55,025 bases of DNA from Aeromonas enteropelogenes (GTDB lineage Bacteria > Pseudomonadota > Gammaproteobacteria > Enterobacterales > Aeromonadaceae): contig NZ_CDCG01000032.1 in NCBI RefSeq assembly GCF_000819845.1, positions 1,079 through 56,103 of the forward strand. The letters are read 5' to 3'. The notes beneath the pieces were generated by a model, which was not told where the DNA came from, ran no database searches, and was given only the letters and a program-made list of their open reading frames with translations. Within the stretch, counting starts at the first letter, position 1; every line of letters begins with the position of its first letter. Of the stretch, positions 8,058 through 16,349 are shown in pieces. The position numbers and the translations under genes are program-made.

Positions 8058-9167
8058 ATGAATCGAAAATGGTCGCTCCCCATCGTGGCAATCGCGGGGG
8101 GAGCGTTACTCTGGCTCGGCAACACCTTTGGTATGAAATGGGCGCTGATGGCCCTGATCGGATTCGGCTTCGGCTTCACCCTCTCCTTCAGCCGCTTCGG
8201 CATCGTGTTCGGTTGGCGCGAGATGCTGACCAAGCGCAACAGCTACTACGTGCGGGTTCACCTGCTCACCATCGCCATCGAAATTCTGCTGTTCACCTGC
8301 TTCCTCTCCTTTAGCCACGCCCTGTTTGGCGATGCCATGGTGGGCAACGTGATGGCCATCGGCATTCCCTTTATCGTCGGTGCCTTCTTGTTCGGCATCG
8401 GCATGCAGCTGGCGGGCGTCTGCGCCACCGGCACCCTTTACTGCTGCGGCGAGGGGCAACCCCGCTTCTGGCTGGTGCTGCTCTGCTACGGCATCGGCAC
8501 CCTGATCAGCAACCAGTTCCGCCCCGAGCTGGAGGCCACCTTCTCCAGCCATGTGGTGCTGGCAAAAGACCTGACCGGCAATATCTGGAGCGGCATGCTG
8601 CTCAACCTGGCGCTGGTCGCCGCGCTGTTCCTGCTGTTTCGCAAGAGCGAGCTCAAGCGCACCGGTGAGCTCAAGCCCCTCTTCAGCGGCGGCAACCTGT
8701 TCTGGCGCGATGGCCGCTTCACCGTGCTGACCGGCGGCATCATCATCGCCGTGCTCAACTCCAGCGTGGTCGCCCTGCACGGCTCGGCCTGGACCATCAC
8801 TGGCGCCGTCTATGACATGGCGCTGCGCGGTGCCTCCCTGTTCGGTCTGTTCGAGGGGCACCCCAAGCTGGCCCAGCCGCTCTTCATCAACCCCATGGTC
8901 GGCATGTTCTGGCTGGGGATCCTGGGGGCCATGCTGGCGCGCTGCATCAGCGGTGGCGGCCAATTCGCCCCGATGCGGCTTGGCAACAGCCTGGCGGCCA
9001 TTCTCGGCGGCCTGCTGATGGGCATGGGGGCCATGTACAGCGCCTGCAACCTGGGCGGCTTCTTCGATGGCACCGCCTCCGGTAGCCTGCACGGCTGGGT
9101 CTGGATGCTGATGGCCCTCGCCGGCAGCCTGATCGGCATCCGCCTGCGGCCGCTGTTCGGGCTCTGA
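8058..9167 (+). CDS. yedE: YeeE/YedE-family sulfur-compound transporter
   Basis: A 369-residue membrane protein with about ten or more helices, related to TsuA-type thiosulfate importers and YedE. It carries conserved Cys-containing motifs within membrane segments: GVCATGTLYCCGEG around residue 120 and GAMYSACNLGGFFDG around residue 325. These are the positions through which family members pass thiosulfate or related sulfur species. A good ribosome-binding site (CAGGAAAC) precedes the ATG. E. coli yedE is followed by yedF (TusA-like); here no TusA-like gene adjoins, since the next gene is ompA on the other strand. The 221 bp upstream hold no gene I can support. The family is sure; thiosulfate or selenium transport is inferred. 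Confidence 0.85.
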   Translation: MNRKWSLPIVAIAGGALLWLGNTFGMKWALMALIGFGFGFTLSFSRFGIVFGWREMLTKRNSYYVRVHLLTIAIEILLFTCFLSFSHALFGDAMVGNVMAIGIPFIVGAFLFGIGMQLAGVCATGTLYCCGEGQPRFWLVLLCYGIGTLISNQFRPELEATFSSHVVLAKDLTGNIWSGMLLNLALVAALFLLFRKSELKRTGELKPLFSGGNLFWRDGRFTVLTGGIIIAVLNSSVVALHGSAWTITGAVYDMALRGASLFGLFEGHPKLAQPLFINPMVGMFWLGILGAMLARCISGGGQFAPMRLGNSLAAILGGLLMGMGAMYSACNLGGFFDGTASGSLHGWVWMLMALAGSLIGIRLRPLFGL

Positions 9168-9192
9168 TCTGCCACACGAAACACCATAAAAA

Positions 9193-9214
9193 ACGGGAGG
9201 CCAGGCCTCCCGTT
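9193..9214 (-). terminator. Bidirectional terminator between yedE and ompA
   Basis: Stem ACGGGAGGC (9193-9201) / GCCTCCCGT (9205-9213) with a 3-nt loop. The minus strand continues with TTTTTT, making it a strong terminator for ompA. The plus strand has only two T residues. Confidence 0.85.
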
Positions 9215-9230
9215 GTCGTCTCTACGGCTG

Positions 9231-10367
9231 TTACTGCGCCGGCTGGGAGACGCCTTCCAGATGGATTTCTACCCGGCGATCCGGCGCCAGACAGGCGATC
9301 AGCTGCTGCCGGGACTGGCTGGCACAGCTGTCACCGGTCACCGGATTGGCCTTGCCACGCCCCTCGACCCGCACCTTGTCGGCATACAGACCCTTGCTGA
9401 CCAGATAGTTGGCCACGCTTCTTGCACGCTGTTCGGAGAGGGAGAGGTTGTAGGTGTCGGAACCGATGCGATCCGTATAGCCCACCACGGTGGCCTCCCC
9501 GTCTTTCGGATTGGCCGCCACTATCTGGCTGAACAGGTTGTCCAGCGCCTGGTTGGCTTCCGGCTTCAGGGTTGCCTTGTTGAACTCGAACAATACGTCA
9601 GAGCTCAGGCTGAAAGTCTTGGGCGCCACCACGGGAGCGGGTTCGGCAACCACGGGGGCCGGTGCCGGCGCGGCGACCGTATCGCCGACCTGACCGAAGC
9701 GATAGAGCATGCCGACGGAGAGCAGGCCGTTGTCCAGCTCGATGCCGGACTCATCCAGCGAGGTCTTGCCAAGCGGCGTGGTGTACTGGTACTCGAGGCG
9801 GGCGGCCCAATCCTTGTCGATGGCGTATTCGATACCCAGCGCCCCGACAAAGGCGGCACCGTGATACTTGTTGCCCTTGCTCTCGGCAGACAGATTATTG
9901 CCAGGATTGGCCGAATCGCGATACCAGACAGAGACGTCGCTTTCGGTCCAGGCATAAGCGCCCCCCAGACGGCCGTAGATATCCAGCGCCGAGGTAGCCG
10001 GGAAGCCAATCTTCATAGTCGCTTGCAGCATCTGGGCTTTAGCTTCGCCATTGAAAGCCGCTGACTCGGTCCCCCGAGCAGCCGTCTTGTCCAGCTTGTA
10101 TTTGCCAAGCCAATCGTAACCAAATTCGAACGCCACATTCTGGTTCAGCTGATAGCCGGCAAAGGCACCAAGGCCAAGATCGTTATCCTTCTGGCCGGGA
10201 TCAACCAAATCCAGCACGTCCTTAACCTGCTGGTCATAATCCACACCATAGAAATTGGACCAACCGGCCTTGCCACCGACATACCAGGTGTTGTCCTGAG
10301 CGGCAGCCTGTACCGCCCCCGTTGCCAGCAAACCACTGACCAGAACGGCAAGCATCGATTTTTTCAT
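9231..10367 (-). CDS. ompA: Outer membrane protein OmpA
   Basis: A 378-residue outer-membrane porin and peptidoglycan anchor. It begins MKKSMLAVLVSGLLATGAVQ, a signal peptide with likely cleavage after VQA. An eight-strand beta-barrel follows (about residues 25-200; repeated aromatic strand ends such as WYVGGKAGWSNFYG). A Pro/Ala hinge (APAPAPVVAEPAPVV) leads to the periplasmic OmpA-like domain (FEFNKATLKPEANQALDNL, then YNLSLSEQRARSVANYLVSKG). Two cysteines (GDSCASQ and IACLAPD) match the disulfide pair of enterobacterial OmpA. ATG at 10367 has AGAGG about 7 nt upstream; the frame stays open further back, but only this start gives a signal peptide. Aeromonads often carry two ompA genes in tandem; here only one is present. 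Confidence 0.95.
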   Translation of the reverse strand: MKKSMLAVLVSGLLATGAVQAAAQDNTWYVGGKAGWSNFYGVDYDQQVKDVLDLVDPGQKDNDLGLGAFAGYQLNQNVAFEFGYDWLGKYKLDKTAARGTESAAFNGEAKAQMLQATMKIGFPATSALDIYGRLGGAYAWTESDVSVWYRDSANPGNNLSAESKGNKYHGAAFVGALGIEYAIDKDWAARLEYQYTTPLGKTSLDESGIELDNGLLSVGMLYRFGQVGDTVAAPAPAPVVAEPAPVVAPKTFSLSSDVLFEFNKATLKPEANQALDNLFSQIVAANPKDGEATVVGYTDRIGSDTYNLSLSEQRARSVANYLVSKGLYADKVRVEGRGKANPVTGDSCASQSRQQLIACLAPDRRVEIHLEGVSQPAQ

Positions 10368-10491
10368 TTTTAGCCTCTGCAATAAGTCGTTATGGGCGCC
10401 TGAGTGCGCACTCTCCCTGTGTGAAGCCGTCAGGCGGCCTCGCCGCCACTCAGGGTATCCCATCCCGAAGAAGCCTCAAATGACCAGCAAG

Positions 10492-11058
10492 TCAGGAGTG
10501 TGAACTTGGCTGCATTATCGCCGCATCGTCAACCAAAATGGCCTGTGCCAGCGCACGAGCCTGCTCCAGCGCCGGCGGCTGCTGATAGCTGTGAGCCATC
10601 ACTATGGCCCCCTCCAACAGCAGGCAAAGCCCGGTGGCCTGCGCCAGGTTGCAGTCGAGCCGGTGCATCACCCAGTTCAGCAGCGCCTGCTTGTGGGCCA
10701 CCACCAGCTTGCGCACCGGATGGCGCGGGTCGGCAAACTCGGCGCTGGCGTTGATGAAGTTGCAGCCATAGAAATCGCTGCGGCCGAACCACTCCCCGAA
10801 GCCGTCGAACAGCGCCTGCAGGCGAGCCTCGCGCCCCGTTAGCCCGGCCAGCCTCTGGTCGAGCAGGGCGAAGAACTCCCGGTCACGGGAGATCAGCACC
10901 TCCTCGATCAGCGCGTCCTTGGTGGGAAAGTGGCGATAGAGGGTGCGCTTGGTGCTGCCTGCTTCGGCCCAGATGCGATCCACACCGGTGGCATGAAAGC
11001 CATGGCGGTTGAACAGGCGATAGGCCGTCTCCACCAGTTGCTGACGCTTTTCACTCAT
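10492..11058 (-). CDS. TetR-family repressor
   Basis: A 188-residue regulator. The N-terminal TetR helix-turn-helix spans about residues 5-55 (VETAYRLFNRHGFHATGVDR, then STKRTLYRHFPTKDALIEEV). The C-terminal ligand domain includes FYGCNFINASAEFADPRHPV, a TetR subgroup with a conserved Cys near residue 99 that often senses electrophiles or small toxic compounds. The start has AGAGG 6 nt upstream. It is divergent from the HPP-family gene across a 75-bp gap holding an 18-bp near-palindrome, so it most likely represses itself and the HPP gene. Confidence 0.88.
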   Translation of the reverse strand: MSEKRQQLVETAYRLFNRHGFHATGVDRIWAEAGSTKRTLYRHFPTKDALIEEVLISRDREFFALLDQRLAGLTGREARLQALFDGFGEWFGRSDFYGCNFINASAEFADPRHPVRKLVVAHKQALLNWVMHRLDCNLAQATGLCLLLEGAIVMAHSYQQPPALEQARALAQAILVDDAAIMQPSSHS

Positions 11059-11072
11059 GATTGCCTCTTGAA

Positions 11073-11090
11073 GTACACCGATCTGTCTAC
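11073..11090. promoter_or_regulatory. Candidate TetR operator
   Basis: GTACACCGATCTGTCTAC is an imperfect palindrome with 14 of 18 positions symmetric around GATC. On the minus strand it reads TAGACaGATCgGTgTA, which resembles the TAGACC-N4-GGTCTA boxes of NemR-type TetR repressors. It sits 15 bp from the TetR start and 44 bp from the HPP start, so it could control both. Confidence 0.55.
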
Positions 11091-11133
11091 CTAATGTGCC
11101 TAATCACGACTGACAAACCAAGAGGGAACTGCA

Positions 11134-11586
11134 ATGACAAGATGGTATGGCTCACTATGGGCGGGAAGCGGGGCGGCGTTGGCGATCGGCCTGTTGGGCT
11201 GGATGAACCTCAGCTGGCATGCGGCGCTGGTGATGGCGCCTTTCGGGGCAAGCTGCGTGCTGCTGTTTTCACTGCCCCACAGCCCTCTCGCTCGCCCGAA
11301 GAACGTGCTGGGCGGCCACCTGCTGGCGGCTTGTGTCGGTCTGGCCGTCTCCTGGCTGCCGTTGCCGGTGGAGCTGCAGATGGCATTGGGGGTGGGGCTG
11401 GCCATCGCCCTGATGCAGCAGCTGGATATCATCCACCCTCCGGCAGGCGCCAACCCCCTGCTGATCCTGATGACGGGACTGGACCTGCCCTTCCTGTGGC
11501 AGACTGTGTTGCCCGGCACCCTGCTGCTGATGGCGCTGGCCTACGGTTTTCAGTGGCTCAGGCGGCCTGGCCCGCAAACATCCTGA
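11134..11586 (+). CDS. HPP-family membrane protein
   Basis: A 150-residue integral membrane protein with about four or five helices. It contains PFGASCVLLFSLPHSPLARP and the family's namesake HPPAGANPLLIL. HPP proteins of cyanobacteria and plastids have been linked to nitrite transport; the role of bacterial short forms is not settled. AGAGGGAA lies about 8 nt before the ATG. It is divergent from a TetR repressor with a shared operator, so expression is probably induced by whatever ligand releases TetR. Family assignment is firm and function is open. Confidence 0.82.
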   Translation: MTRWYGSLWAGSGAALAIGLLGWMNLSWHAALVMAPFGASCVLLFSLPHSPLARPKNVLGGHLLAACVGLAVSWLPLPVELQMALGVGLAIALMQQLDIIHPPAGANPLLILMTGLDLPFLWQTVLPGTLLLMALAYGFQWLRRPGPQTS

Positions 11587-11593
11587 ATGAAAA

Positions 11594-11620
11594 AGGGAGG
11601 CTGGCGCCTCCCTCTGTTTT
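11594..11620. terminator. Bidirectional terminator between HPP gene and ilvA
   Basis: Stem AGGGAGGC (11594-11601) / GCCTCCCT (11606-11613), loop TGGC. T runs occur on both sides (TTTT on plus at 11617-11620; TTTTT on minus), so it serves the HPP gene and the ilv operon. Confidence 0.85.
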
Positions 11621-11629
11621 GCTCTGCCG

Positions 11630-13150
11630 TCAGCTAGCCAGAAACAGCCGGTAGGCGGGGTCGTCGCTCACCTCTTTCCAGCCGTAGCCAATCTCGTGCA
11701 GGTAGTCGTGAAAGGCCGCCACGTCCTCATCCGGCAGCTCGAAGGCGCAGAGCACCCGGCCGTAGTCAGCGCCGTGGTTGCGGTAGTGGAACAGGCTGAT
11801 GTTCCAGCGACAGCCGAGGGTCTCGAGGAAACGCATCAGGGCGCCAGGCTGCTCCGGAAACTTGAAGCTGTAGAGACGTTCACCGAGGGGCCGGGCCGGG
11901 CGGCCGCCAATCATGTAACGCACGTGATTCTTGGCCAGCTCGCTCTCGGTCATGTTGACCACCGGATAGCCGTTGCCGCCGAGCTGATCGATGATCTGGC
12001 CCAGCTCCTCGTCACCGCCGCTGAGGCGCACCGAGACGAACAGCGACGCCTGCTCGGCATCGGCGTAACGGTAGTTGAACTCGGTCACCATGCGCGGCCC
12101 AAGCTGACGGCAGAAGTCGAGGAAAGCCCCCTTGCGCTCGGGGATGGTCACCGCCAGCATGCCCTCGCGCTTCTCGCCGATCTCGCAGCGCTCCGACACA
12201 TAGCGCAGGCTGTGGAAGTTGACGTTGGCGCCGGACAGAATGGCCGCCATCCGGCCCCCCCTCACCTGCTCTCGTTCGCTGTAGGCCTTGAGGCCGGCCA
12301 GCGACAGGGCCCCCGACGGCTCGGCGATGGCACGGCAGTCGTCGAAGATGTCTTTCAACGCGGCGCAGATTTGGTCGTTGGAGACGGTCACCACTTCGTC
12401 CAGATACTGGTTGCAGAGGCGAAAGGTCTCCTCACCGATGCGCTTGACCGCCACCCCGTCCGCAAACAGGGAGACCCGTTCCAGGTTGACCGGCGTGCCG
12501 GCCTCCATGGCCGCCTTGAGGCAGGCGGATCCCTCCGCCTCCACCCCGATCACCTTGACGTCCGGCAGCAGCTGCTTGATGTAGACCGCCACCCCGGCGG
12601 CCAGGCCGCCGCCCCCCACCGGCACGAAGACGTGGGTGAGGTGGGTGTCCTGCTCCAGCAGCTCCTTGCCGATGGTGCCCTGGCCCGCGATCACCTCGAC
12701 GTCGTCAAACGGCGGGATCAGGGTGTAGCCCTCCAGCTCGGCGAGGCGGCGGCTCTCGCCGTAGGCCTCGTCGAAGCTGTTGCCAAACAGCAGCACGTTG
12801 CCGCCCTGGCGGCGCACCGCGTCGATCTTGATGTCCGGCGTGGTCTGGGGCATCACGATGATCGCCTTGATGCCGAGCTTGGCGGCCGACAGGGCTACCC
12901 CTTGCGCGTGGTTGCCGGCGGAGGCGGCGATGACGCCGCGATCCTTCTGCTCCTGGGTCAGGGTGGCGATCTTGTGGTAGGCGCCGCGCAGCTTGAAGGA
13001 GTGGACCGGTTGCAGATCCTCCCGCTTCAGGGCCACGTGGTTGCCGAGCCTGTCGGACAATTTCTTCAGGGTTTGCAAGGGGGTGACCCGCGCCGCCTCG
13101 TAGACGGGGGAGAGCAGCACCTTGCGTAGATAATCCGCCGCAGAGACCAT
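11630..13150 (-). CDS. ilvA: Threonine ammonia-lyase, biosynthetic
   Basis: Converts L-threonine to 2-oxobutanoate, the committed step to isoleucine. It is 506 residues: a PLP-binding catalytic domain (about 1-320) with Schiff-base Lys53 in SFKLRGAY, SAGNHAQGVALSA and the glycine-rich GGGGLAAGVA. Two C-terminal ACT-like regulatory domains follow (about 330-500; EQPGALMRFLETLG), as expected for the isoleucine-inhibited biosynthetic form. It is the last gene of ilvLGMEDA, starting 3 bp after the ilvD stop, with the ilvD end (GGGGGAATAA) providing the ribosome-binding site. Translational coupling to ilvD is likely. A bidirectional terminator follows. Confidence 0.97.
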   Translation of the reverse strand: MVSAADYLRKVLLSPVYEAARVTPLQTLKKLSDRLGNHVALKREDLQPVHSFKLRGAYHKIATLTQEQKDRGVIAASAGNHAQGVALSAAKLGIKAIIVMPQTTPDIKIDAVRRQGGNVLLFGNSFDEAYGESRRLAELEGYTLIPPFDDVEVIAGQGTIGKELLEQDTHLTHVFVPVGGGGLAAGVAVYIKQLLPDVKVIGVEAEGSACLKAAMEAGTPVNLERVSLFADGVAVKRIGEETFRLCNQYLDEVVTVSNDQICAALKDIFDDCRAIAEPSGALSLAGLKAYSEREQVRGGRMAAILSGANVNFHSLRYVSERCEIGEKREGMLAVTIPERKGAFLDFCRQLGPRMVTEFNYRYADAEQASLFVSVRLSGGDEELGQIIDQLGGNGYPVVNMTESELAKNHVRYMIGGRPARPLGERLYSFKFPEQPGALMRFLETLGCRWNISLFHYRNHGADYGRVLCAFELPDEDVAAFHDYLHEIGYGWKEVSDDPAYRLFLAS

Positions 13151-13153
13151 GGT

Positions 13154-14995
13154 TTATTCCCCCAGCATCGAACGATCACGCACAGCGCCTTTATCTGCGC
13201 TGGTGGCGAACATGGCGTAGGCGCGCAGGGCAAAGGAGACCTGGCGCTGGCGATCGACCGGCTTCCAGCCACGGGCCTCCACCGCAACGCGGCGGGCGGC
13301 CAGCACGCTGTCGGCCACTTCCAGCACCATGCTGCGGGCCGGGATGTCGATGTTGATGATGTCCCCATCCTCCACCAGCCCAATGGTGCCGCCGGAGGCC
13401 GCCTCCGGGGAGACGTGGCCGATGGAGAGGCCCGAGGTGCCGCCGGAGAAGCGCCCGTCGGTAATCAGCGCGCACGCCTTGCCGAGGCCCATGGATTTCA
13501 GATAGGTGGTGGGGTAGAGCATCTCCTGCATGCCCGGGCCCCCTTTCGGCCCTTCGTAGCGGATCACCACCACTTCACCCGCTTTCACAGTGCCGTCCAG
13601 GATGCCAGTCACGGCGCTCTCCTGGCTCTCGAATACCCGGGCCGGGCCGCGGAAGGTGAGGTTCTCCTCGTCCACCCCGGCGGTCTTGACGATGGCCCCG
13701 TTGAGGGCGAGGTTGCCGGCGAGCACGGCGAGGCCCCCCTCCTGGCTGTAGGCGTGTTCGAAGGAGCGGATGCACCCCTCGGCGCGGTCCAGATCCAGCT
13801 CGGGCCAGCGGCAGTCCTGGCTGAACGCCTTGGTGGTGCGGATCCCGGCCGGGCCGGCGCGGTAGAAGTCCACCACCTCGCTGCTCGGCTGACGGCTGAC
13901 GTCATACTCGGCCAGCAGCTCCACCAGCGAGGTGCCCAGCACGTTGCGGGCATCGCCGTGCACCAGACCCGCCTTCTCCAGCTGGCCCAGGATGGCGATG
14001 ACGCCGCCGGCGCGGTGCACGTCTTCCATATGATACTTCTGGGTGGAGGGAGCCACCTTGCACAGCTGGGGCACCTTGCGGGACATGCGGTCGATGTCGG
14101 CCATGGTGAAGTCGACACCCGCCTCCTGGGCTGCCGCCAGCAGGTGCAACACGGTATTGGTGGAGCCGCCCATGGCGATGTCGAGCGCCATGGCGTTCTC
14201 GAACGCCGCCTTGGTGGCGATATTGCGCGGCAGTGCCGACGCATCGTCCTGCTCGTACCAGCGCTTGGCCAGAGTGACGATGCGCTGGCCCGCCAGCTTG
14301 AACAGCTGCTCGCGGTCGCTGTGGGTCGCCAGCAGCGAGCCGTTGCCCGGCTGGGAGAGACCCAGCGCCTCGGTCAGACAGTTCATGGAGTTGGCGGTGA
14401 ACATGCCGGAGCAGGAGCCGCAGGTGGGGCAGGCACTGCGCTCAACCTGTTCGCTCTGGGCATCGGAGACCTTGGGGTCGGCGCCCTGGATCATGGCGTC
14501 CACCAGATCCAGCTTGATGATCTGATCGGAGAGCTTGGTCTTGCCCGCTTCCATCGGGCCGCCGGAGACGAAGATCACCGGGATGTTGATGCGCAGGGCG
14601 GCCATCAGCATCCCCGGGGTGATCTTGTCGCAGTTGGAGATGCAGACCATGGCATCGGCACAGTGGGCGTTGACCATGTACTCCACCGAGTCGGCAATCA
14701 GCTCGCGCGACGGCAGGGAGTAAAGCATGCCTCCGTGGCCCATGGCGATGCCGTCATCCACGGCGATGGTGTTGAACTCCTTGGCGACCCCGCCGGCGGC
14801 CTCAATCTCGCGCGCCACCAGCTGACCCAGATCCTTGAGGTGGACGTGGCCCGGCACGAACTGGGTGAAGGAGTTGACCACGGCGATGATGGGCTTGCCG
14901 AAATCCTGATCGGTCATGCCGGTGGCACGCCAGAGGGCGCGGGCCCCGGCCATGTTACGTCCGTGGGTGGTGGTGGCGGATCTCAACTTCGGCAT
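13154..14995 (-). CDS. ilvD: Dihydroxy-acid dehydratase
   Basis: Iron-sulfur enzyme that dehydrates 2,3-dihydroxy-3-methyl(butanoate/pentanoate) to the 2-keto acids of valine and isoleucine. It is 613 residues, close to the 616 of E. coli. Cluster-ligand cysteines are visible in [13 protein letters not shown] and [20 protein letters not shown]. The conserved [21 protein letters not shown] lies near the C terminus. The frame stays open 43 codons upstream, but [20 protein letters not shown] is the family N terminus and GGGAG precedes that ATG. It is separated from ilvE by 145 bp with two strong hairpins, unusual within an operon that is otherwise overlapping or nearly so. Confidence 0.97.
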   Translation of the reverse strand: MPKLRSATTTHGRNMAGARALWRATGMTDQDFGKPIIAVVNSFTQFVPGHVHLKDLGQLVAREIEAAGGVAKEFNTIAVDDGIAMGHGGMLYSLPSRELIADSVEYMVNAHCADAMVCISNCDKITPGMLMAALRINIPVIFVSGGPMEAGKTKLSDQIIKLDLVDAMIQGADPKVSDAQSEQVERSACPTCGSCSGMFTANSMNCLTEALGLSQPGNGSLLATHSDREQLFKLAGQRIVTLAKRWYEQDDASALPRNIATKAAFENAMALDIAMGGSTNTVLHLLAAAQEAGVDFTMADIDRMSRKVPQLCKVAPSTQKYHMEDVHRAGGVIAILGQLEKAGLVHGDARNVLGTSLVELLAEYDVSRQPSSEVVDFYRAGPAGIRTTKAFSQDCRWPELDLDRAEGCIRSFEHAYSQEGGLAVLAGNLALNGAIVKTAGVDEENLTFRGPARVFESQESAVTGILDGTVKAGEVVVIRYEGPKGGPGMQEMLYPTTYLKSMGLGKACALITDGRFSGGTSGLSIGHVSPEAASGGTIGLVEDGDIINIDIPARSMVLEVADSVLAARRVAVEARGWKPVDRQRQVSFALRAYAMFATSADKGAVRDRSMLGE

Positions 14996-15074
14996 TGTCT
15001 CTACTCCCTGAATGCCCAGCGGGCTCATTATCTTTGGAAATGAAAAAGTGACTCTCGGATCGGGAATCGATCCT

Positions 15075-15133
15075 GGTGAGGGCACCGCCGGGTGCCTCAC
15101 CGGAAGCGACTCGGGGAGGCACATCGCCTCCCC
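15075..15133 (-). other. Two GC-rich hairpins between ilvE and ilvD
   Basis: Hairpin 1 (15113-15133): GGGGAGGC / GCCTCCCC, 8-bp perfect stem, 5-nt loop, 8 bp after the ilvE stop. Hairpin 2 (15075-15101): GGTGAG-g-GCACC / GGTGC-CTCACC, 11 bp with one bulge, loop GCCG. Neither is followed by a U run on the minus strand, so these look like RNA-processing, stability or partial-attenuation elements, not terminators. Confidence 0.6.
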
Positions 15134-15140
15134 TCATTTG

Positions 15141-16085
15141 TCAGTCAGCCACCGGCGTCAACCAGCCCCACTTGTCTTCGGTCTGGCCGTTGAACAGGCC
15201 GAAGAAGGCGTTCTGCAGCTGCTCGGTCACCGGGCCACGGCAACCGGCGCCCACCTTCATGCGATCGACGGAGCGCACCGGGGTCACCTCGGCCGCCGTG
15301 CCGGTCATGAAGATCTCGTCTGCGACGTAGAGCGCCTCGCGAGGCAGCGCCTGCTCGCGCACCTCGTAACCCAGATCCCGCGCCAGCGTCATGATGGTGT
15401 CACGGGTGATGCCGGGCAGGATGGCGGCGGTGGCGGGCGGGGTAAACAGCACGCCGTTCTTCACCAGGAACAGGTTCTCTCCCGCCCCTTCGCTCAGGTA
15501 ACCGTTCACGTCCAGCGCCAGCCCCTCGGCGAAGCCGTTGCGCTTGGCCTCGCGACTGATCAGCTGGGAGGACAAATAGTTGCCACCCGCCTTGGCGCCG
15601 GTGGGGATGGTGTTGGGGGCGAGCCGGTTCCAGGAGGTGACGCACACATCCACCCCGTTCTTCAGCCCCTCTTCGCCGAGATAGGCACCCCAGGGAATGG
15701 CCGCAACGATCACGTCGGCCTTGGCATCCTTGGGAGGATGCAGGCCAAGGCCCACGTTACCGATGAAAGCCAGCGGGCGCAGGTAGCCGCTTTTCAGGCC
15801 GTTCTCGCGCACCACGGTGCGGCAGGCATCGTTGATCTCGGCCTCGTTGTAGGGAACCTCCATCCAGTAGATCTTGGCGGAGTCGAACAGGCGGCGGGTA
15901 TGCTCCTGCAGACGGAAGATGCAGGTCCCCTTTGGGGTGTGGTAGGCGCGAACCCCCTCAAACACCGAGGAACCGTAGTGCAGGGCGTGGCTCATCACGT
16001 GCACCTGGGCATCCTGCCAGGGCACCAGTTTGCCGTTGAACCAGATGTATTGGGGATGAGTGGCGGATTGGGAAGGCTGTGACAT
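15141..16085 (-). CDS. ilvE: Branched-chain amino acid aminotransferase
   Basis: Class IV PLP aminotransferase, 314 residues. It makes isoleucine, valine and leucine from their keto acids using glutamate. Motifs: HALHYGSSVFEGVRAY, Schiff-base Lys165 in PTGAKAGGNYL, EGAGENLFLVKNG, and the terminal EIFMTGTAAEVTPVRSVD signature. The start has AAGGAG about 8 nt upstream. It lies 12 bp downstream of ilvM in the ilvLGMEDA operon. Confidence 0.97.
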   Translation of the reverse strand: MSQPSQSATHPQYIWFNGKLVPWQDAQVHVMSHALHYGSSVFEGVRAYHTPKGTCIFRLQEHTRRLFDSAKIYWMEVPYNEAEINDACRTVVRENGLKSGYLRPLAFIGNVGLGLHPPKDAKADVIVAAIPWGAYLGEEGLKNGVDVCVTSWNRLAPNTIPTGAKAGGNYLSSQLISREAKRNGFAEGLALDVNGYLSEGAGENLFLVKNGVLFTPPATAAILPGITRDTIMTLARDLGYEVREQALPREALYVADEIFMTGTAAEVTPVRSVDRMKVGAGCRGPVTEQLQNAFFGLFNGQTEDKWGWLTPVAD

Positions 16086-16097
16086 TGGCTTGGCTCC

Positions 16098-16349
16098 TTA
16101 AGCTCTGATCCGGGGTTGCTGTTCCAGTGCATCGACCCGGGAGACGTCCACCAGCTTGACCAGCTGGCTCCACAACTGCTGGATGGGACGCACCGACTCG
16201 ACAGTAACCGTGATCCGCAGTTGTTGGCAATCCTGCTCCATGTTGAGAGCGCAGAGGTTGAAACCGCGGTGACGCACCACCCGCAGCACCCGCTCCATTA
16301 CTTCGGGTCTGGGCTGGGCATGGATTTGCAAGGTATTGAACTGACTCAT
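16098..16349 (-). CDS. ilvM: Acetolactate synthase II small (regulatory) subunit
   Basis: An 83-residue protein with an ACT-type fold ([33 protein letters not shown]), the small subunit needed by IlvG for full activity. The length matches E. coli IlvM (87 residues). Its ATG overlaps the ilvG stop (ATGA), so the two subunits are translationally coupled. The ribosome-binding site GGAG lies inside the end of ilvG. Confidence 0.95.
   Translation of the reverse strand: MSQFNTLQIHAQPRPEVMERVLRVVRHRGFNLCALNMEQDCQQLRITVTVESVRPIQQLWSQLVKLVDVSRVDALEQQPRIRA

Noticed and set aside
10368..10463. Longer OmpA reading frame beginning upstream
   Set aside because: The added residues would precede the signal peptide and lack a ribosome-binding site; ATG at 10367 has one.
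13415..15043. A 542-codon frame antisense to ilvD, and a similar 477-codon frame antisense to ilvA (11696-13129)
   Set aside because: Both mirror well-supported enzymes and have His/Gly/Ala-rich shadow composition, with no start signals or family motifs.
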